A stretch of 64,000 nucleotides of DNA from Hydrogenophaga borbori. GTDB taxonomy: Bacteria; Pseudomonadota; Gammaproteobacteria; Burkholderiales; Burkholderiaceae_C. Of this stretch, positions 53,687-63,039 are shown one piece after another. Numbering within the stretch: position 1 is the first letter of the stretch; the number at the start of each line of letters is the position of its first letter. A program made the translations under genes and the position numbers. The stretch spans positions 62,001 to 126,000 of the forward strand of contig NZ_QVLS01000001.1 in NCBI RefSeq assembly GCF_003417535.1, written 5' to 3'. A model generated the notes under the pieces. The model had not been told where the DNA came from. It did no database searches and saw only the letters and a program-made list of their open reading frames with translations.

Positions 53687-54607
53687 ATGACCGAACCCCA
53701 ACTCCAGCACACCGTCGTCGGTGGGGCCGCGGCCCGTGAAGGCGGCCCGCGCTGCATGGCCTGGTGGGACTGGCGCAGCACCGGCGGGCGCGACGATCAC
53801 GTGGTCGTCTGCGTGCATGGTCTGTCGCGCCAGGGGCGCGACTTCGACACCCTGGCGCGCGCGCTGCAACCCTTCTGCCGCGTGGTCGCGGTGGATGTGG
53901 CGGGGCGCGGGCACAGCGATTGGCTGGCCGACCCCATGGCCTACCAGGTGCCCACCTACGTGGCCGACCTTGCCGTGCTGCTGCAGCAGTTGCGCGCGCA
54001 GCGGCCCGGCGTACGAATCGACTGGGTTGGCACCAGCATGGGAGGACTCATCGGCATGGGCGTGGCGGCGCAGCCGCTGCTGGCGCCCACCCGCCTGGTG
54101 CTCAACGATGTGGGGCCCGTGGTGCAGTGGGAAGCGCTCATGCGCATCGGCACCTACCTGGGCCTGGACCCCGACTTCGACTCCGCTCAGGCCGCGAGCG
54201 ACTACCTGGCCAGCATTTCCCAGGGCTTCGGCCCCCACACGCCCGAACAATGGCGGGCCCTGTCCCTGCCGATGCTGCGCGAGCGCGGCGGGCGCGTGCG
54301 CCTGCACTACGACCCGGCCATCGCCGTGCCGTTCAAGGCCATGACGCAGGGCGTGGAAACGCAGGTGCTGCGTGAGGCGGTGCGCGCCGGCGAGGCCGCG
54401 CTGTGGGACCTGTACGACGCGATCGCTGCGCCCACCCTGGTGTTGCGCGGCGAGGACTCGGACCTGCTCAGCATGGACACCGTGCGGGCCATGCAGGCCC
54501 GCGGGCCGCGCCCGCGCTGCGTGAGCTTCGCTGGCGTGGGTCACGCGCCCACGCTGGTGGCCGACGACCAGGTGCGCGCCGTGCTCGATTTCCTGCTCTC
54601 GCCATGA
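53687..54607 (+). CDS. Alpha/beta hydrolase
   Basis: 306 residues. VVVCVHGLSRQGRDFDTLARAL is the oxyanion-hole segment, VDVAGRGHSDW follows, and the nucleophile elbow GTSMGGLIGMG has Ser as in esterases and lipases; LVLRGEDSDLL and GVGHAPTL provide the acid and His. Substrate unknown. Its stop overlaps the relA ATG by four bases, so expression of the two is coupled. Confidence 0.85.
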   Translation: MTEPQLQHTVVGGAAAREGGPRCMAWWDWRSTGGRDDHVVVCVHGLSRQGRDFDTLARALQPFCRVVAVDVAGRGHSDWLADPMAYQVPTYVADLAVLLQQLRAQRPGVRIDWVGTSMGGLIGMGVAAQPLLAPTRLVLNDVGPVVQWEALMRIGTYLGLDPDFDSAQAASDYLASISQGFGPHTPEQWRALSLPMLRERGGRVRLHYDPAIAVPFKAMTQGVETQVLREAVRAGEAALWDLYDAIAAPTLVLRGEDSDLLSMDTVRAMQARGPRPRCVSFAGVGHAPTLVADDQVRAVLDFLLSP

Positions 54608-56892
54608 AGCGGGCCAACCCCTCGTTGGACGACGCGGCGCCAGCCACGGCCGCGATCGTGGCCGCCACCGCCGCAGGCCTGCCGCAGCAGGCCAATGCGC
54701 TGGCGCGCGCCCGCGCCTTTGCCGAGCCCCTGTTGGAAGGCGAATGCCTGGACACGGGTGAGAACACCTGGACACACGCCGAGGCGGTGGCACGCATCCT
54801 GGCCGACATCGGTGGGTCCGAGGCCATGCAGTCGGTGGTGTACCTGGTGTATGCCTGCCAGCACCTGAACCGGCCGCAGGAAGTCATCGCCAAGGCCTTC
54901 GGCGAGCAGCACGCCGCGCTGGCGCTGGAGACCACCAAGCTCGTCCAGCTGCAGCGGCAGGCGCGCCTGAAGGCGGCGGAGAAGCTCGCGCGCAAGCAGG
55001 AGGAGCGCATGGCCGCGCAAGACGCAGGCCAGCCCGCGCCAGGTTTGTCCAAGGCACCGGTGTCCGAGCTCGCGGCCAGCCAGACCGAGAACGTGCGCAA
55101 GATGCTGCTGGCCTTTTCACGCGACCTGCGCGTGGTGATGCTGCGCCTGGCGTCGCGTTTGCAGACGCTGCGCTATTTCGCCTCCATCAAGGGCGATCCG
55201 GGCGAACTGCTGGCCAGCGAATCCCTGCATGTGTTCGCGCCGCTGGCCAACCGTCTGGGCATCTGGCAGATCAAGTGGGAGATGGAAGACCTGGCCTTCC
55301 GCTTCCTGGAGCCGCAGACCTACAAGAACGTGGCCAAGCTGCTCGACGAAAAACGCGCCGAGCGCGAGGCGCACGTCGAGCAGGTGCGCGAGGACCTGCA
55401 GCGCGCGCTGCTGGCCCAGGGCATCGCCGCCATGGTGCAGGGCCGGCCCAAGCACATCTACAGCATCGTCAAGAAGATGCGGGGCAAGGCGCTGGACTTC
55501 GAGCAGGTGTTTGACATCCGGGCCTTGCGCGTGATCGTGCTCGAAACCGCCGATTGCTACGCCGTGCTGTCCTTCGTGCACGAGCACTTCACGCCGGTGG
55601 CGGATGAGTTCGACGACTACATCGCCAAGCCCAAACCGAACGGCTACCAGTCGTTGCACACGGTGGTGCGCGACGCCCAGGGGCGGGCCTTCGAGATCCA
55701 GATCCGTACCCAGGCCATGCACGATCACGCCGAGCACGGCGTGGCCGCGCACTGGGCCTACAAGGAAGCGGGTGCCAAAGGCTACTCGGGCGTGACGGCC
55801 AACTCCGAGTACGACGCCAAGATCGCCGTGCTGCGCCAACTGCTGGCCTGGGAGCGCGATCTCAGCGGCACCGCCCAGGGCCTGTTCGACGACCGCATCT
55901 ACGTGCTCACGCCGAATGCCGCCATCGTCGAATTGCCGCAAGGCGCCACGCCGGTCGACTTTGCCTACACCGTGCACACCGACCTGGGCCACCACTGCCG
56001 CGGTGCGAAGGTCGATGGCGCCATGGTGCCGCTGAACACGGCGCTGCAGAACGGTCAGACGGTGGAGATCGTGTCCGTGAAGGACGGCGGCCCTTCGCGT
56101 GACTGGCTCAATCCCGAGCTGGGTTATCTGGTGAGCCACCGCGCCAAGAGCAAGGTGCGCGCCTGGTTCAACGCCCAGGCACTGGCCGAGACCATCGCGC
56201 GCGGGCGCGAGGCGGTGGAAAAGCTGCTGCAGCGCGAAGGCCGCACGGCGCTCAAGTTCGAGGACCTGGCCATTGAAATGGGCCTGGGTTCCGCCGACGA
56301 GCTCTTCGAGCTGGTCGGCAAGGACGAGCTGTCGCTGCGCTCGATCGAGACCCAGTTGCGCCCGCCCGAACCCGAGGCCGCGCCCGAGCCCAGCAGCTGG
56401 GTGCGCAAGCCCCGTCGCGGCCAGCAAAGCCCCAAGGGCGACGTGCTGGTGGTGGGCGTGGGCTCGCTGATGACCCAGCTCGCCAAGTGCTGCCGGCCGG
56501 CGCCGCCCGACGAGATTCGCGGCTTCGTCACGCGAGGCAAGGGCGTGAGCATTCACCGTGCCGACTGCACCGATTTCGCGCACCTGGTGCGCAAGAGCCC
56601 GGACCGCGTGATCGAGGTCGATTGGACCGGTCGCGACGATGCGCGCGGCGGCGCGCAGGCGGTGTATCCGGTCGACGTGGCCATCGAGGCCGTCGACCGT
56701 CAGGGCCTGCTGCGCGACATCTCCGACGTCTTCGCCCGCGAGAAGATGAACGTGATCGGGGTGCAGACCCAGTCCGTCCGGGGCGTGGCCTGGATGACCT
56801 TCACCATCGAGGTGGCAGACGCCCGCCAGGTGGCGCGCGCCATGGCCGTGGTGGGGGACGTGAACGGCGTGCGCATGGTGCGCCGCAAATAG
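54604..56892 (+). CDS. relA: GTP pyrophosphokinase RelA (ppGpp synthetase)
   Basis: 762 residues. The N-terminal hydrolase-like domain lacks the HD catalytic pair (VVYLVYACQHL instead of an HDVVED-type motif), so hydrolysis is not expected. The synthetase domain is intact: GRPKHIYSIVKKMRGK, FDIRALRVIV and E335-F-D-D338 (EXDD), the acidic motif of monofunctional RelA, rather than the RXKD of SpoT. NGYQSLHTVV, the TGS domain (VYVLTPNAAIVELPQGATPVDFAY) and a C-terminal ACT domain follow. The extra charged insertion near residues 115-145 (KAAEKLARKQEERMAAQDA) is not in E. coli RelA. Confidence 0.93.
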   Translation: MKRANPSLDDAAPATAAIVAATAAGLPQQANALARARAFAEPLLEGECLDTGENTWTHAEAVARILADIGGSEAMQSVVYLVYACQHLNRPQEVIAKAFGEQHAALALETTKLVQLQRQARLKAAEKLARKQEERMAAQDAGQPAPGLSKAPVSELAASQTENVRKMLLAFSRDLRVVMLRLASRLQTLRYFASIKGDPGELLASESLHVFAPLANRLGIWQIKWEMEDLAFRFLEPQTYKNVAKLLDEKRAEREAHVEQVREDLQRALLAQGIAAMVQGRPKHIYSIVKKMRGKALDFEQVFDIRALRVIVLETADCYAVLSFVHEHFTPVADEFDDYIAKPKPNGYQSLHTVVRDAQGRAFEIQIRTQAMHDHAEHGVAAHWAYKEAGAKGYSGVTANSEYDAKIAVLRQLLAWERDLSGTAQGLFDDRIYVLTPNAAIVELPQGATPVDFAYTVHTDLGHHCRGAKVDGAMVPLNTALQNGQTVEIVSVKDGGPSRDWLNPELGYLVSHRAKSKVRAWFNAQALAETIARGREAVEKLLQREGRTALKFEDLAIEMGLGSADELFELVGKDELSLRSIETQLRPPEPEAAPEPSSWVRKPRRGQQSPKGDVLVVGVGSLMTQLAKCCRPAPPDEIRGFVTRGKGVSIHRADCTDFAHLVRKSPDRVIEVDWTGRDDARGGAQAVYPVDVAIEAVDRQGLLRDISDVFAREKMNVIGVQTQSVRGVAWMTFTIEVADARQVARAMAVVGDVNGVRMVRRK

Positions 56893-56908
56893 TGCGGCCA
56901 GGAACTGC

Positions 56909-56914
56909 TATACT
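56909..56914 (+). promoter_or_regulatory. -10 box of tRNA-Val
   Basis: TATACT, 21 bases before the mature tRNA 5' end, in the 43-base gap after relA. Confidence 0.6.
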
Positions 56915-56935
56915 GCGAGGCTTCGATTCGTTCGA

Positions 56936-57012
56936 AGGCGCGTAGCTCAGCTGGTTAGAGCACCACCTTGACATGGTGGGGGTCAGGGGTTCGAGTCCCT
57001 TCGCGCCTACCA
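56936..57012 (+). tRNA. tRNA-Val (anticodon GAC)
   Basis: A 77-base cloverleaf with encoded CCA: acceptor AGGCGCG/CGCGCCT, D-arm GCTC/GAGC, anticodon stem CCACC/GGTGG with loop TTGACAT giving GAC, T stem AGGGG/CCCTT with loop TTCGAGT. Confidence 0.96.
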
Positions 57013-57020
57013 ACTTTCCC

Positions 57021-57052
57021 AAAGGGCCTGTTGCCACCGCGACAGGCCCTTT
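57021..57052 (+). terminator. Terminator after tRNA-Val
   Basis: AAAGGGCCTGT (57021-57031), ten-base loop, ACAGGCCCTTT (57042-57052), then TGTCTT. Good stem, short T run. Confidence 0.75.
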
Positions 57053-57118
57053 GTCTTGGCCATGAGGCGGAGTGGATTGCACAGGGAAAACCATGCCCGG
57101 TGCCCCCCCGCCGGTTCC

Positions 57119-57124
57119 TAGAAT
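57119..57124 (+). promoter_or_regulatory. Candidate -10 box for a leaderless phaR mRNA
   Basis: TAGAAT ends six bases before the phaR ATG (57131); no ribosome site is present. Transcription would start at the ATG. Confidence 0.5.
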
Positions 57125-57130
57125 GCCGGG

Positions 57131-57673
57131 ATGGCGACCAAATCCAAGACCGAAGCAGCGGGTGCGCGTGGCGTGCGCGTCATCAAGAAGTACCCCAACC
57201 GCCGGCTGTACGACACCGACACCTCGTCGTACATCACCCTGGCCGAGGTCAAGGCCTTGGTGATGGGCAACGAGTCCTTCGTGGTGCGTGACGCCAAAAC
57301 CAACGAAGACCTCACCCGCAGCATCCTGCTGCAGATCATCCTGGAAGAGGAAACGGCCGGCGCGCCCATCTTCACCGAACAGGTGCTGGCGAACATCATC
57401 CGTTTCTACGGCCACGCCATGCAGGACTTCATGGGGTCTTACCTGGAAAAGAACATCCAGATCTTCATGGATCTGCAGCAGAAGATGGCGGAGCAGGGTG
57501 GTGGCGGGCTCAACCCCGAGGCCTGGAAGCAGTTCATGAACCTGCAGTCGCCCATGATGCAGGGCATGATGGGCACTTACCTGGAGCAGTCGCGCACCGC
57601 CTTCACGCAGATGCAGGAACAGATGCAGAAAAACAGCGAGCAGATGCTCGCCGCGCTGGGTCTCAAACGCTGA
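57131..57673 (+). CDS. phaR: Polyhydroxyalkanoate synthesis repressor PhaR
   Basis: 180 residues. The DNA-binding domain VIKKYPNRRLYDTDTSSYITLAEVKALV (about 17-75) is diagnostic; two PHB-accumulation segments follow, with FYGHAMQDFMGSYLEKNIQIF and a Met/Gln-rich amphipathic tail (MMQGMMGTYLEQS, MQEQMQKNSEQM) that would bind PHA granules. It represses phasin and PHA genes until granules form. No PHA synthase is in the window. Confidence 0.94.
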   Translation: MATKSKTEAAGARGVRVIKKYPNRRLYDTDTSSYITLAEVKALVMGNESFVVRDAKTNEDLTRSILLQIILEEETAGAPIFTEQVLANIIRFYGHAMQDFMGSYLEKNIQIFMDLQQKMAEQGGGGLNPEAWKQFMNLQSPMMQGMMGTYLEQSRTAFTQMQEQMQKNSEQMLAALGLKR

Positions 57674-57701
57674 ATGGCCTGAACGCTCGGGCGGGGTCTG
57701 A

Positions 57702-57707
57702 GACAAT
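57702..57707 (+). promoter_or_regulatory. Candidate -10 box for a near-leaderless rimO mRNA
   Basis: GACAAT ends nine bases before the rimO ATG (57717), with a weak CTGAAC 17 bases further upstream. No ribosome site. Confidence 0.4.
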
Positions 57708-57716
57708 CCCGCCTCT

Positions 57717-59102
57717 ATGAGTGAATCCACCGCAACCGCCCCGGGCGCCGTGCCCAAGGTGGGCTTCGTCAGCCTGGGCTGCCCCAAGGCGCTCACCGAC
57801 GCCGAGCTGATCCTGACCCAGCTCAGCGCCGAGGGCTACCAGACCTCCAAGTCCTACGACGGCGCTGACCTGGTCATCGTCAACACCTGCGGCTTCATCG
57901 ACGACGCCGTGAAAGAAAGTCTGGACGCCATCGGCGAGGCCTTGGCCGAAAACGGCCGTGTCATCGTCACCGGCTGCCTGGGTGCGCGCGCGGGCGAGGA
58001 GGGCGGCAATCTGGTGCGCCAGATGCACCCCAGCGTGCTGGCCGTCACCGGCCCGCACGCCACGCACGAGGTGATGGAGGCGGTGCATCAGCACCTGCCC
58101 AAGCCGCACGACCCCTTCGTGGATCTTGTGCCGCCGCAAGGCATCAAGCTCACGCCGCGCCACTACGCGTACCTCAAGATCAGCGAGGGCTGCAATCACC
58201 GCTGCACCTTCTGCATCATTCCGTCGATGCGCGGGGACCTGGTGAGCCGGCCCGTCGGTGACGTGCTGACCGAGGCGCGCAAGCTGTTCGAGGCCGGGGT
58301 GAAGGAGTTGCTGGTGGTGAGCCAGGACACCTCGGCCTACGGCGTGGACCTGAAGTACCGCACCGGCTTCTGGGATGGCCGGCCCGTGAAGACGCGCATG
58401 CACGACCTGGTGCGCGAATTGGGCGAGCTCGCCAAGCCCTTCGGCGCCTGGGTGCGCCTGCACTATGTTTATCCTTACCCGCACGTGGACGAGATCGTCC
58501 CGTTGATGGCCGAGGGCCTGGTGCTTCCTTACCTGGACGTACCCCTGCAGCACAGCCACCCCGACGTGCTGCGCCGCATGAAACGGCCCGCGAGCGGCGA
58601 GCGCAACCTGGAGCGCATCGCGCGCTGGCGCGAGATCTGTCCGCAGATCGTCGTGCGCAGTACCTTCATTGCGGGCTTTCCCGGCGAGACCGAGGCGGAA
58701 TTCGAGCACCTGCTCGATTTCCTGCGCGAGGCGCGCATCGACCGCGCCGGCTGCTTCGCGTATTCGCCGGTGGAGGGTGCCGCCGCCAATGGGTTGGCCG
58801 ACCCGGTGCCCGAGGCGCTGCGCGAGGAGCGCCGCGCGCGTTTCATGGCCGTGGCCGAGCAGGTGTCGGCCGACAAGCTGCGCGCTCGCATCGGCGCCAG
58901 CATGCAGGTGCTGGTGGACAGTGCGCCCGGCCTGGGCAAGAAGGGCGCCTTGGGCCGCAGCTACGCGGACGCGCCCGAAATCGATGGCGTGGTGCGGCTG
59001 CTGCCGCCCGAGAAGATCAGCAAGACGCTGAAGGTGGGCGAGTTCACGCGGGCCCGTATTGTTGATACCGATGGCCACGATCTTGTGGCCATGCCCGTTT
59101 GA
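57717..59102 (+). CDS. rimO: Ribosomal protein S12 methylthiotransferase
   Basis: 461 residues. N-terminal MTTase domain ([27 protein letters not shown] and NTCGFIDDA), radical SAM core with C-x3-C-x2-C in [18 protein letters not shown], and a C-terminal TRAM domain ending [14 protein letters not shown]. The LGCPKALTD start separates RimO from MiaB. It methylthiolates Asp of ribosomal protein S12. Confidence 0.95.
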   Translation: MSESTATAPGAVPKVGFVSLGCPKALTDAELILTQLSAEGYQTSKSYDGADLVIVNTCGFIDDAVKESLDAIGEALAENGRVIVTGCLGARAGEEGGNLVRQMHPSVLAVTGPHATHEVMEAVHQHLPKPHDPFVDLVPPQGIKLTPRHYAYLKISEGCNHRCTFCIIPSMRGDLVSRPVGDVLTEARKLFEAGVKELLVVSQDTSAYGVDLKYRTGFWDGRPVKTRMHDLVRELGELAKPFGAWVRLHYVYPYPHVDEIVPLMAEGLVLPYLDVPLQHSHPDVLRRMKRPASGERNLERIARWREICPQIVVRSTFIAGFPGETEAEFEHLLDFLREARIDRAGCFAYSPVEGAAANGLADPVPEALREERRARFMAVAEQVSADKLRARIGASMQVLVDSAPGLGKKGALGRSYADAPEIDGVVRLLPPEKISKTLKVGEFTRARIVDTDGHDLVAMPV

Positions 59103-59147
59103 TCCGGGGCCGCCGGCCCTGGCCGACGCCACTGCGGCCGTTGGCCA

Positions 59148-59180
59148 AAGAAAAAGCCTGCAGTCTTGTGGACTGCAGGC
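59148..59180 (-). terminator. Terminator of tRNA-Leu
   Basis: Read on the minus strand: GCCTGCAGTC, loop CACAA, GACTGCAGGC, then TTTTTCTTT. On the plus strand no T tract follows the stem, so it serves the tRNA and not rimO. Confidence 0.85.
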
Positions 59181-59190
59181 CCTTATATGA

Positions 59191-59275
<85 letters not shown>

Positions 59276-59291
59276 ATCTCAGGAAACCAGC

Positions 59292-59297
59292 AGTATA
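59292..59297 (-). promoter_or_regulatory. -10 box of tRNA-Leu, next to the rnr start
   Basis: On the minus strand TATACT (59297-59292) lies 16 bases before the tRNA 5' end. Its -35 region would fall inside the first codons of rnr (59315-59320). Confidence 0.55.
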
Positions 59298-59308
59298 GCA
59301 GAGAAATA

Positions 59309-61549
59309 GTGAGCGATAAAAACAACCTCCTCGCAGAATTTGATGGCGTCGTTTCCGGACACCGCGATGGACACGGTTTCGTGGTCCGCGACGACGGCCA
59401 GCCCGACATCTACCTCCCCTCCAACGAAATGCGCGCGGTGCTGCACAAGGACCGTGTGAAGGCCCGCATCGTGCGGCTCGACCGCAAGGGCCGTCCCGAG
59501 GGCCGCGTCACCGAAATCATCGAGCGCTCCACGGCGCCCATCATCGGCCGTCTGCTGCAAGAGGGCGGCGTGTGGCTCGTGGCGCCCGAGGACAAGCGCT
59601 ACGGCCAGGATGTGCTGATTCCCAAAGGTGCCACGGGCTCGGCCAAGCCGGGCCAGGTGGTGGTGGTGGAACTCACCGAGCCGCCTGCGCTGTACGGGCA
59701 GCCCGTGGGGCGTGTGAAGGAAGTGCTCGGCGAGATCGACGACCCGGGCATGGAGATCGAGATCGCGGTCCGCAAGTACGGCGTGCCGCACGAGTTCTCG
59801 CCGACCGCCACGGCGCAGGCGCGCGCGTTGCCCGACCATGTGCGGCCGAGCGACCTGCGCCACCGGGTGGACCTGCGCGACGTGCCGCTGGTGACCATCG
59901 ATGGCGAAGACGCGCGCGACTTCGACGACGCGGTGTACTGCGAGCCCGCGAAAGTGGGCAAGGCCAAGGGCTGGCGCCTGCTGGTGGCCATCGCCGACGT
60001 GAGCCACTACGTGCAGACCGGTTCGCCCATCGACGTGGACGCTTACGACCGCGCAACCTCGGTCTACTTCCCGCGCCGCGTGATCCCCATGCTGCCCGAG
60101 AAGCTGTCCAACGGCCTGTGCTCGCTCAACCCGGGGGTGGAGCGCCTGTGCATGGTGTGCGACATGCTCATCACCGCGCGCGGCGAGATCCACGCCTATC
60201 AGTTTTATCCGGCGGTCATGTTCAGCCACGCGCGCCTCACCTACACCGAGGTGGCGGCGATCCTGCAGAACACGCGTGGCCCCGAGGCCATGAACCGCAA
60301 GCCGCTGGTGCCTTACCTGCTGAACCTGCACGACGTGTACCGCGCGTTGCTGGCGGCGCGCAACGCGCGCGGCGCGGTGGACTTCGAGACCGTGGAGACG
60401 CAAATCGTCTGCGACGAATCGGGCCGCATCGAGCGCATCGTGCCGCGCACGCGCAACGACGCGCACAAGCTGATCGAAGAAGCCATGCTGGCCGCCAACG
60501 TCTGCTCGGCCGAGTTCATCGAGCAGGGCAAGCATCCGGGCCTGTTCCGTGTGCACGAAGGTCCCACGCCCGAAAAGCTGGAGGTGCTGCGCAACTACCT
60601 CAAGGCCATGGGCGTCAACGCCTCGCTCAGCGACGAGCCCAAGCCCGGCGAGTTCCAGCACATCGCGGAGATCACCAAGGATCGGGCCGAGTCGCAGCAG
60701 ATCCACACCATGCTGCTGCGTTCCATGCAGCAGGCCATCTACACGCCCATCAACAGCGGCCACTTCGGCCTGGCGTTCGAGGCCTACACCCACTTCACCA
60801 GCCCGATCCGTCGCTACCCCGACCTGCTGGTGCACCGCGTGATCAAGGCCATCCTGCACAAGCAGAAGTACCAGCTGCCGGCGCTGCCCACGCCGGGCGA
60901 GGCGCACGCCAAGCTCAGCAAGCGCCTGGCCAGCCGCGTGAAGCCACCGGCACCCCATGCGCGCAAGCCCTCGGCCGATACCCTGGGCTGGCAGGCCGCG
61001 GGCCTGCACTGCAGCGCCAACGAACGGCGCGCCGACGAGGCCAGCCGCGACGTGGAGGCCTGGCTCAAGTGCAAGTACATGCGCGAGCACCTGGGCGAGG
61101 TGTTCGCGGGCGTGGTCAGCGCGGTCACGAGCTTCGGCCTCTTCGTCACCCTGGACGCGATGTACGTCGAGGGCCTGGTGCACATCACCGAGCTGGGGGG
61201 CGAGTACTTCCGCTTCGACGAAGCGCGCCAGGAATTGCGTGGCGAGCGCACGGGCATCCGCTACACGCTGGGTTCGCGCGTGCAGGTCCAGGTCAGCCGG
61301 GTCGACCTGGACGGCCGCCGCATCGATTTCCGCCTCGTGAGCGGCGAAGACGACGTGGTGCTCAAGGCCATGCGCGACAAGACCGGCGGCGATGCCGCGT
61401 CGGCCGGCGCGGGGCGGCGGGAGCGCGGTGCCGCCAAGCCGCGCCCGGGCGCTGAACTCAAGTCCGCGGTGCGCCGCGCGGCCGACAAGAAGTCGGTCGC
61501 CAAGCCTTCGCGCGCGGGGCCCTCCAAGTCGAGGCGGGGCAAGCGATGA
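59309..61549 (+). CDS. rnr: Ribonuclease R
   Basis: 746 residues, 3'-5' exoribonuclease that degrades structured RNA. Seen in order: cold-shock-like domains (GHGFVVRDDGQPDIYLPSNEMRAVLHKDRV), the RNB catalytic region with IDGEDARDFDDAVYC (Asp cluster) and HFTSPIRRYPDLLVHR, an S1 domain near the end (GEVFAGVVSAVTSFGLFVTLD) and a Lys/Arg-rich tail. A GTG at 59309 is the start; an N-terminal helical domain found in longer RNase R proteins is absent. The tRNA-Leu promoter overlaps its 5' end. The stop overlaps the next gene's ATG. Confidence 0.94.
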   Translation: MSDKNNLLAEFDGVVSGHRDGHGFVVRDDGQPDIYLPSNEMRAVLHKDRVKARIVRLDRKGRPEGRVTEIIERSTAPIIGRLLQEGGVWLVAPEDKRYGQDVLIPKGATGSAKPGQVVVVELTEPPALYGQPVGRVKEVLGEIDDPGMEIEIAVRKYGVPHEFSPTATAQARALPDHVRPSDLRHRVDLRDVPLVTIDGEDARDFDDAVYCEPAKVGKAKGWRLLVAIADVSHYVQTGSPIDVDAYDRATSVYFPRRVIPMLPEKLSNGLCSLNPGVERLCMVCDMLITARGEIHAYQFYPAVMFSHARLTYTEVAAILQNTRGPEAMNRKPLVPYLLNLHDVYRALLAARNARGAVDFETVETQIVCDESGRIERIVPRTRNDAHKLIEEAMLAANVCSAEFIEQGKHPGLFRVHEGPTPEKLEVLRNYLKAMGVNASLSDEPKPGEFQHIAEITKDRAESQQIHTMLLRSMQQAIYTPINSGHFGLAFEAYTHFTSPIRRYPDLLVHRVIKAILHKQKYQLPALPTPGEAHAKLSKRLASRVKPPAPHARKPSADTLGWQAAGLHCSANERRADEASRDVEAWLKCKYMREHLGEVFAGVVSAVTSFGLFVTLDAMYVEGLVHITELGGEYFRFDEARQELRGERTGIRYTLGSRVQVQVSRVDLDGRRIDFRLVSGEDDVVLKAMRDKTGGDAASAGAGRRERGAAKPRPGAELKSAVRRAADKKSVAKPSRAGPSKSRRGKR

Positions 61550-62463
61550 GCGTCGCGGCGATGAGTACGAAGGGTAGCCTCGGTGGCGCCGGGGGCCGAA
61601 AATCGCCGCGCGTCGAACAGGAACGGCCCTTGCGCATCGGCGTGTCGGCGCGGCTCATGCACCACGTGCCGCCCGAGCTGGGCTTTCGCAACAAAAGCCT
61701 GCAGTACATCGAGGCCTCGCTGGCGCACTGGATCATGGCGCACGGTGCCGTGGCCTTCATGGTGCCGGCCGTCACGCAGGACACCCAGCTGGCCGCGCGC
61801 CACCTGAAGGTTGAACACGTGGTACAGGAGCTCGATGCCCTGGTGCTGCAGGGCGGGGCGGACGTGGCGCCCGAAACCTACGGCCAGGAACCGCTGCGCG
61901 AGGAGTGGCGCGGCGACGTGGTGCGTGACCGCTACGAGCTCGCGCTGATGCGCTGCTTCCTGGCGCAGAAGAAGCCCGTGCTGGGGGTGTGCCGCGGCGC
62001 GCAGTTGCTCAATGTGGCCTTTGGCGGCACGCTGTTCCAGGACATCGCCACCCAGTGCCCGGCCGCGCACGAGCACGTGGACGTGGAGCTGTACGACCAG
62101 TTCGAGCACGACGTCACCTTCATCCAGGGCTCGGCGCTCACCGAGCTCTACCCCAAGTCCACGCAGTTGCGCGTCACCAGCATCCACCACCAGGCGGTGG
62201 CGGACCTGGGCAAGGGCATCGTGGTGGAGGCGGTGTCCTCGCTCGACGGCCTGGTCGAGGCGATCCGCTGGACCGGCGAGGCCTACGCGCGCGGCGTGCA
62301 GTGGCACCCCGAGTTCCACCACGGCCGCCACGCCCTGGTGGACAGCTCGCCCATCATGCTGGACTTTCTGGAGGCCTCGCGCGCCGAGGCCATGCGCCGC
62401 TTCGATGCCGGCCTGGAGCTGGACCCCCGGCCGCCGCGCGCCGGTCTGCGCCTGTCGGCTTGA
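61546..62463 (+). CDS. Class I glutamine amidotransferase-like hydrolase (PuuD type)
   Basis: 305 residues. The nucleophile segment VLGVCRGAQLLNVAFGGTLFQDI and the His-Glu pair in GVQWHPEFH complete the catalytic triad of peptidase C26 / gamma-glutamyl-GABA hydrolases; LDALVLQGGADVAPETYG is the typical oxyanion loop. The first 25 residues are extra and poorly conserved, so a start a few codons later (ATG 61561) is possible. Four-base overlap with rnr. Substrate (gamma-Glu-GABA or another gamma-glutamyl amide) is not settled. Confidence 0.85.
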   Translation: MSVAAMSTKGSLGGAGGRKSPRVEQERPLRIGVSARLMHHVPPELGFRNKSLQYIEASLAHWIMAHGAVAFMVPAVTQDTQLAARHLKVEHVVQELDALVLQGGADVAPETYGQEPLREEWRGDVVRDRYELALMRCFLAQKKPVLGVCRGAQLLNVAFGGTLFQDIATQCPAAHEHVDVELYDQFEHDVTFIQGSALTELYPKSTQLRVTSIHHQAVADLGKGIVVEAVSSLDGLVEAIRWTGEAYARGVQWHPEFHHGRHALVDSSPIMLDFLEASRAEAMRRFDAGLELDPRPPRAGLRLSA

Positions 62464-62477
62464 GGTTCCCGACGGCC

Positions 62478-62483
62478 TAAACT
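62478..62483 (+). promoter_or_regulatory. Candidate -10 box for a leaderless yggT mRNA
   Basis: TAAACT ends seven bases before the yggT ATG (62491); no ribosome site is seen. Confidence 0.4.
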
Positions 62484-62490
62484 CGCCGGC

Positions 62491-63021
62491 ATGCGCATCC
62501 TCCTGTTCCTGCTCGACACCGTCTTTTTCTTCCTCGTGGCCGCGGCGCTGCTGCGCGCCTGGATGAACCACCTGCGCGTGCCCATGCAGGCGCAGCCCGG
62601 GCGCTTCGTGATGGCCATCACCGACTGGCTGGTGCAGCCGCTGCGCCGCCTGTTGCCAGCGGCCATCGCCAAGGGCCGCATCGATGGCGCGAGCCTGGTG
62701 GCCGCGGTGCTGCTGTCCCTGCTGCACGCGCTGCTGTGGCTGCTGATCGCCTCGGGCGGCGAGTTGCCCTGGGCGGCGGTGCCGGTGCTGGGCCTGCGCT
62801 TTCTGGTGCGCGACCTGCTGCAGGGCCTGATGCTGCTGCTGATCGTCTATGCGATCCTGTCTTGGGTGCAGCCGCACTCGCCCCTCATGGGCCTGCTCGA
62901 CCGCCTGTCCTCGCCCATCGTGGCGCCCGTGCGGCGCGTGGTTCCGCTGGTGGGTGGGGTCGACCTGTCGGTGCTGGTGGTGATCATCGCCCTGCAGGTG
63001 GGGCTGATGCTGCTGGGCTGA
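62491..63021 (+). CDS. yggT: YggT-family membrane protein
   Basis: 176 residues with two YggT repeats, each ending in the conserved block (MAITDWLVQPLRRLLPA and DRLSSPIVAPVRRVVPLVGGVDLSVLVVIIALQ). About four membrane helices. Family role is unclear; it has been linked to osmotic stress and cell division sites. Convergent with nnr, 18 bases apart. Confidence 0.88.
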   Translation: MRILLFLLDTVFFFLVAAALLRAWMNHLRVPMQAQPGRFVMAITDWLVQPLRRLLPAAIAKGRIDGASLVAAVLLSLLHALLWLLIASGGELPWAAVPVLGLRFLVRDLLQGLMLLLIVYAILSWVQPHSPLMGLLDRLSSPIVAPVRRVVPLVGGVDLSVLVVIIALQVGLMLLG

Positions 63022-63039
63022 TTCCCCGAGCGGCTCGCG

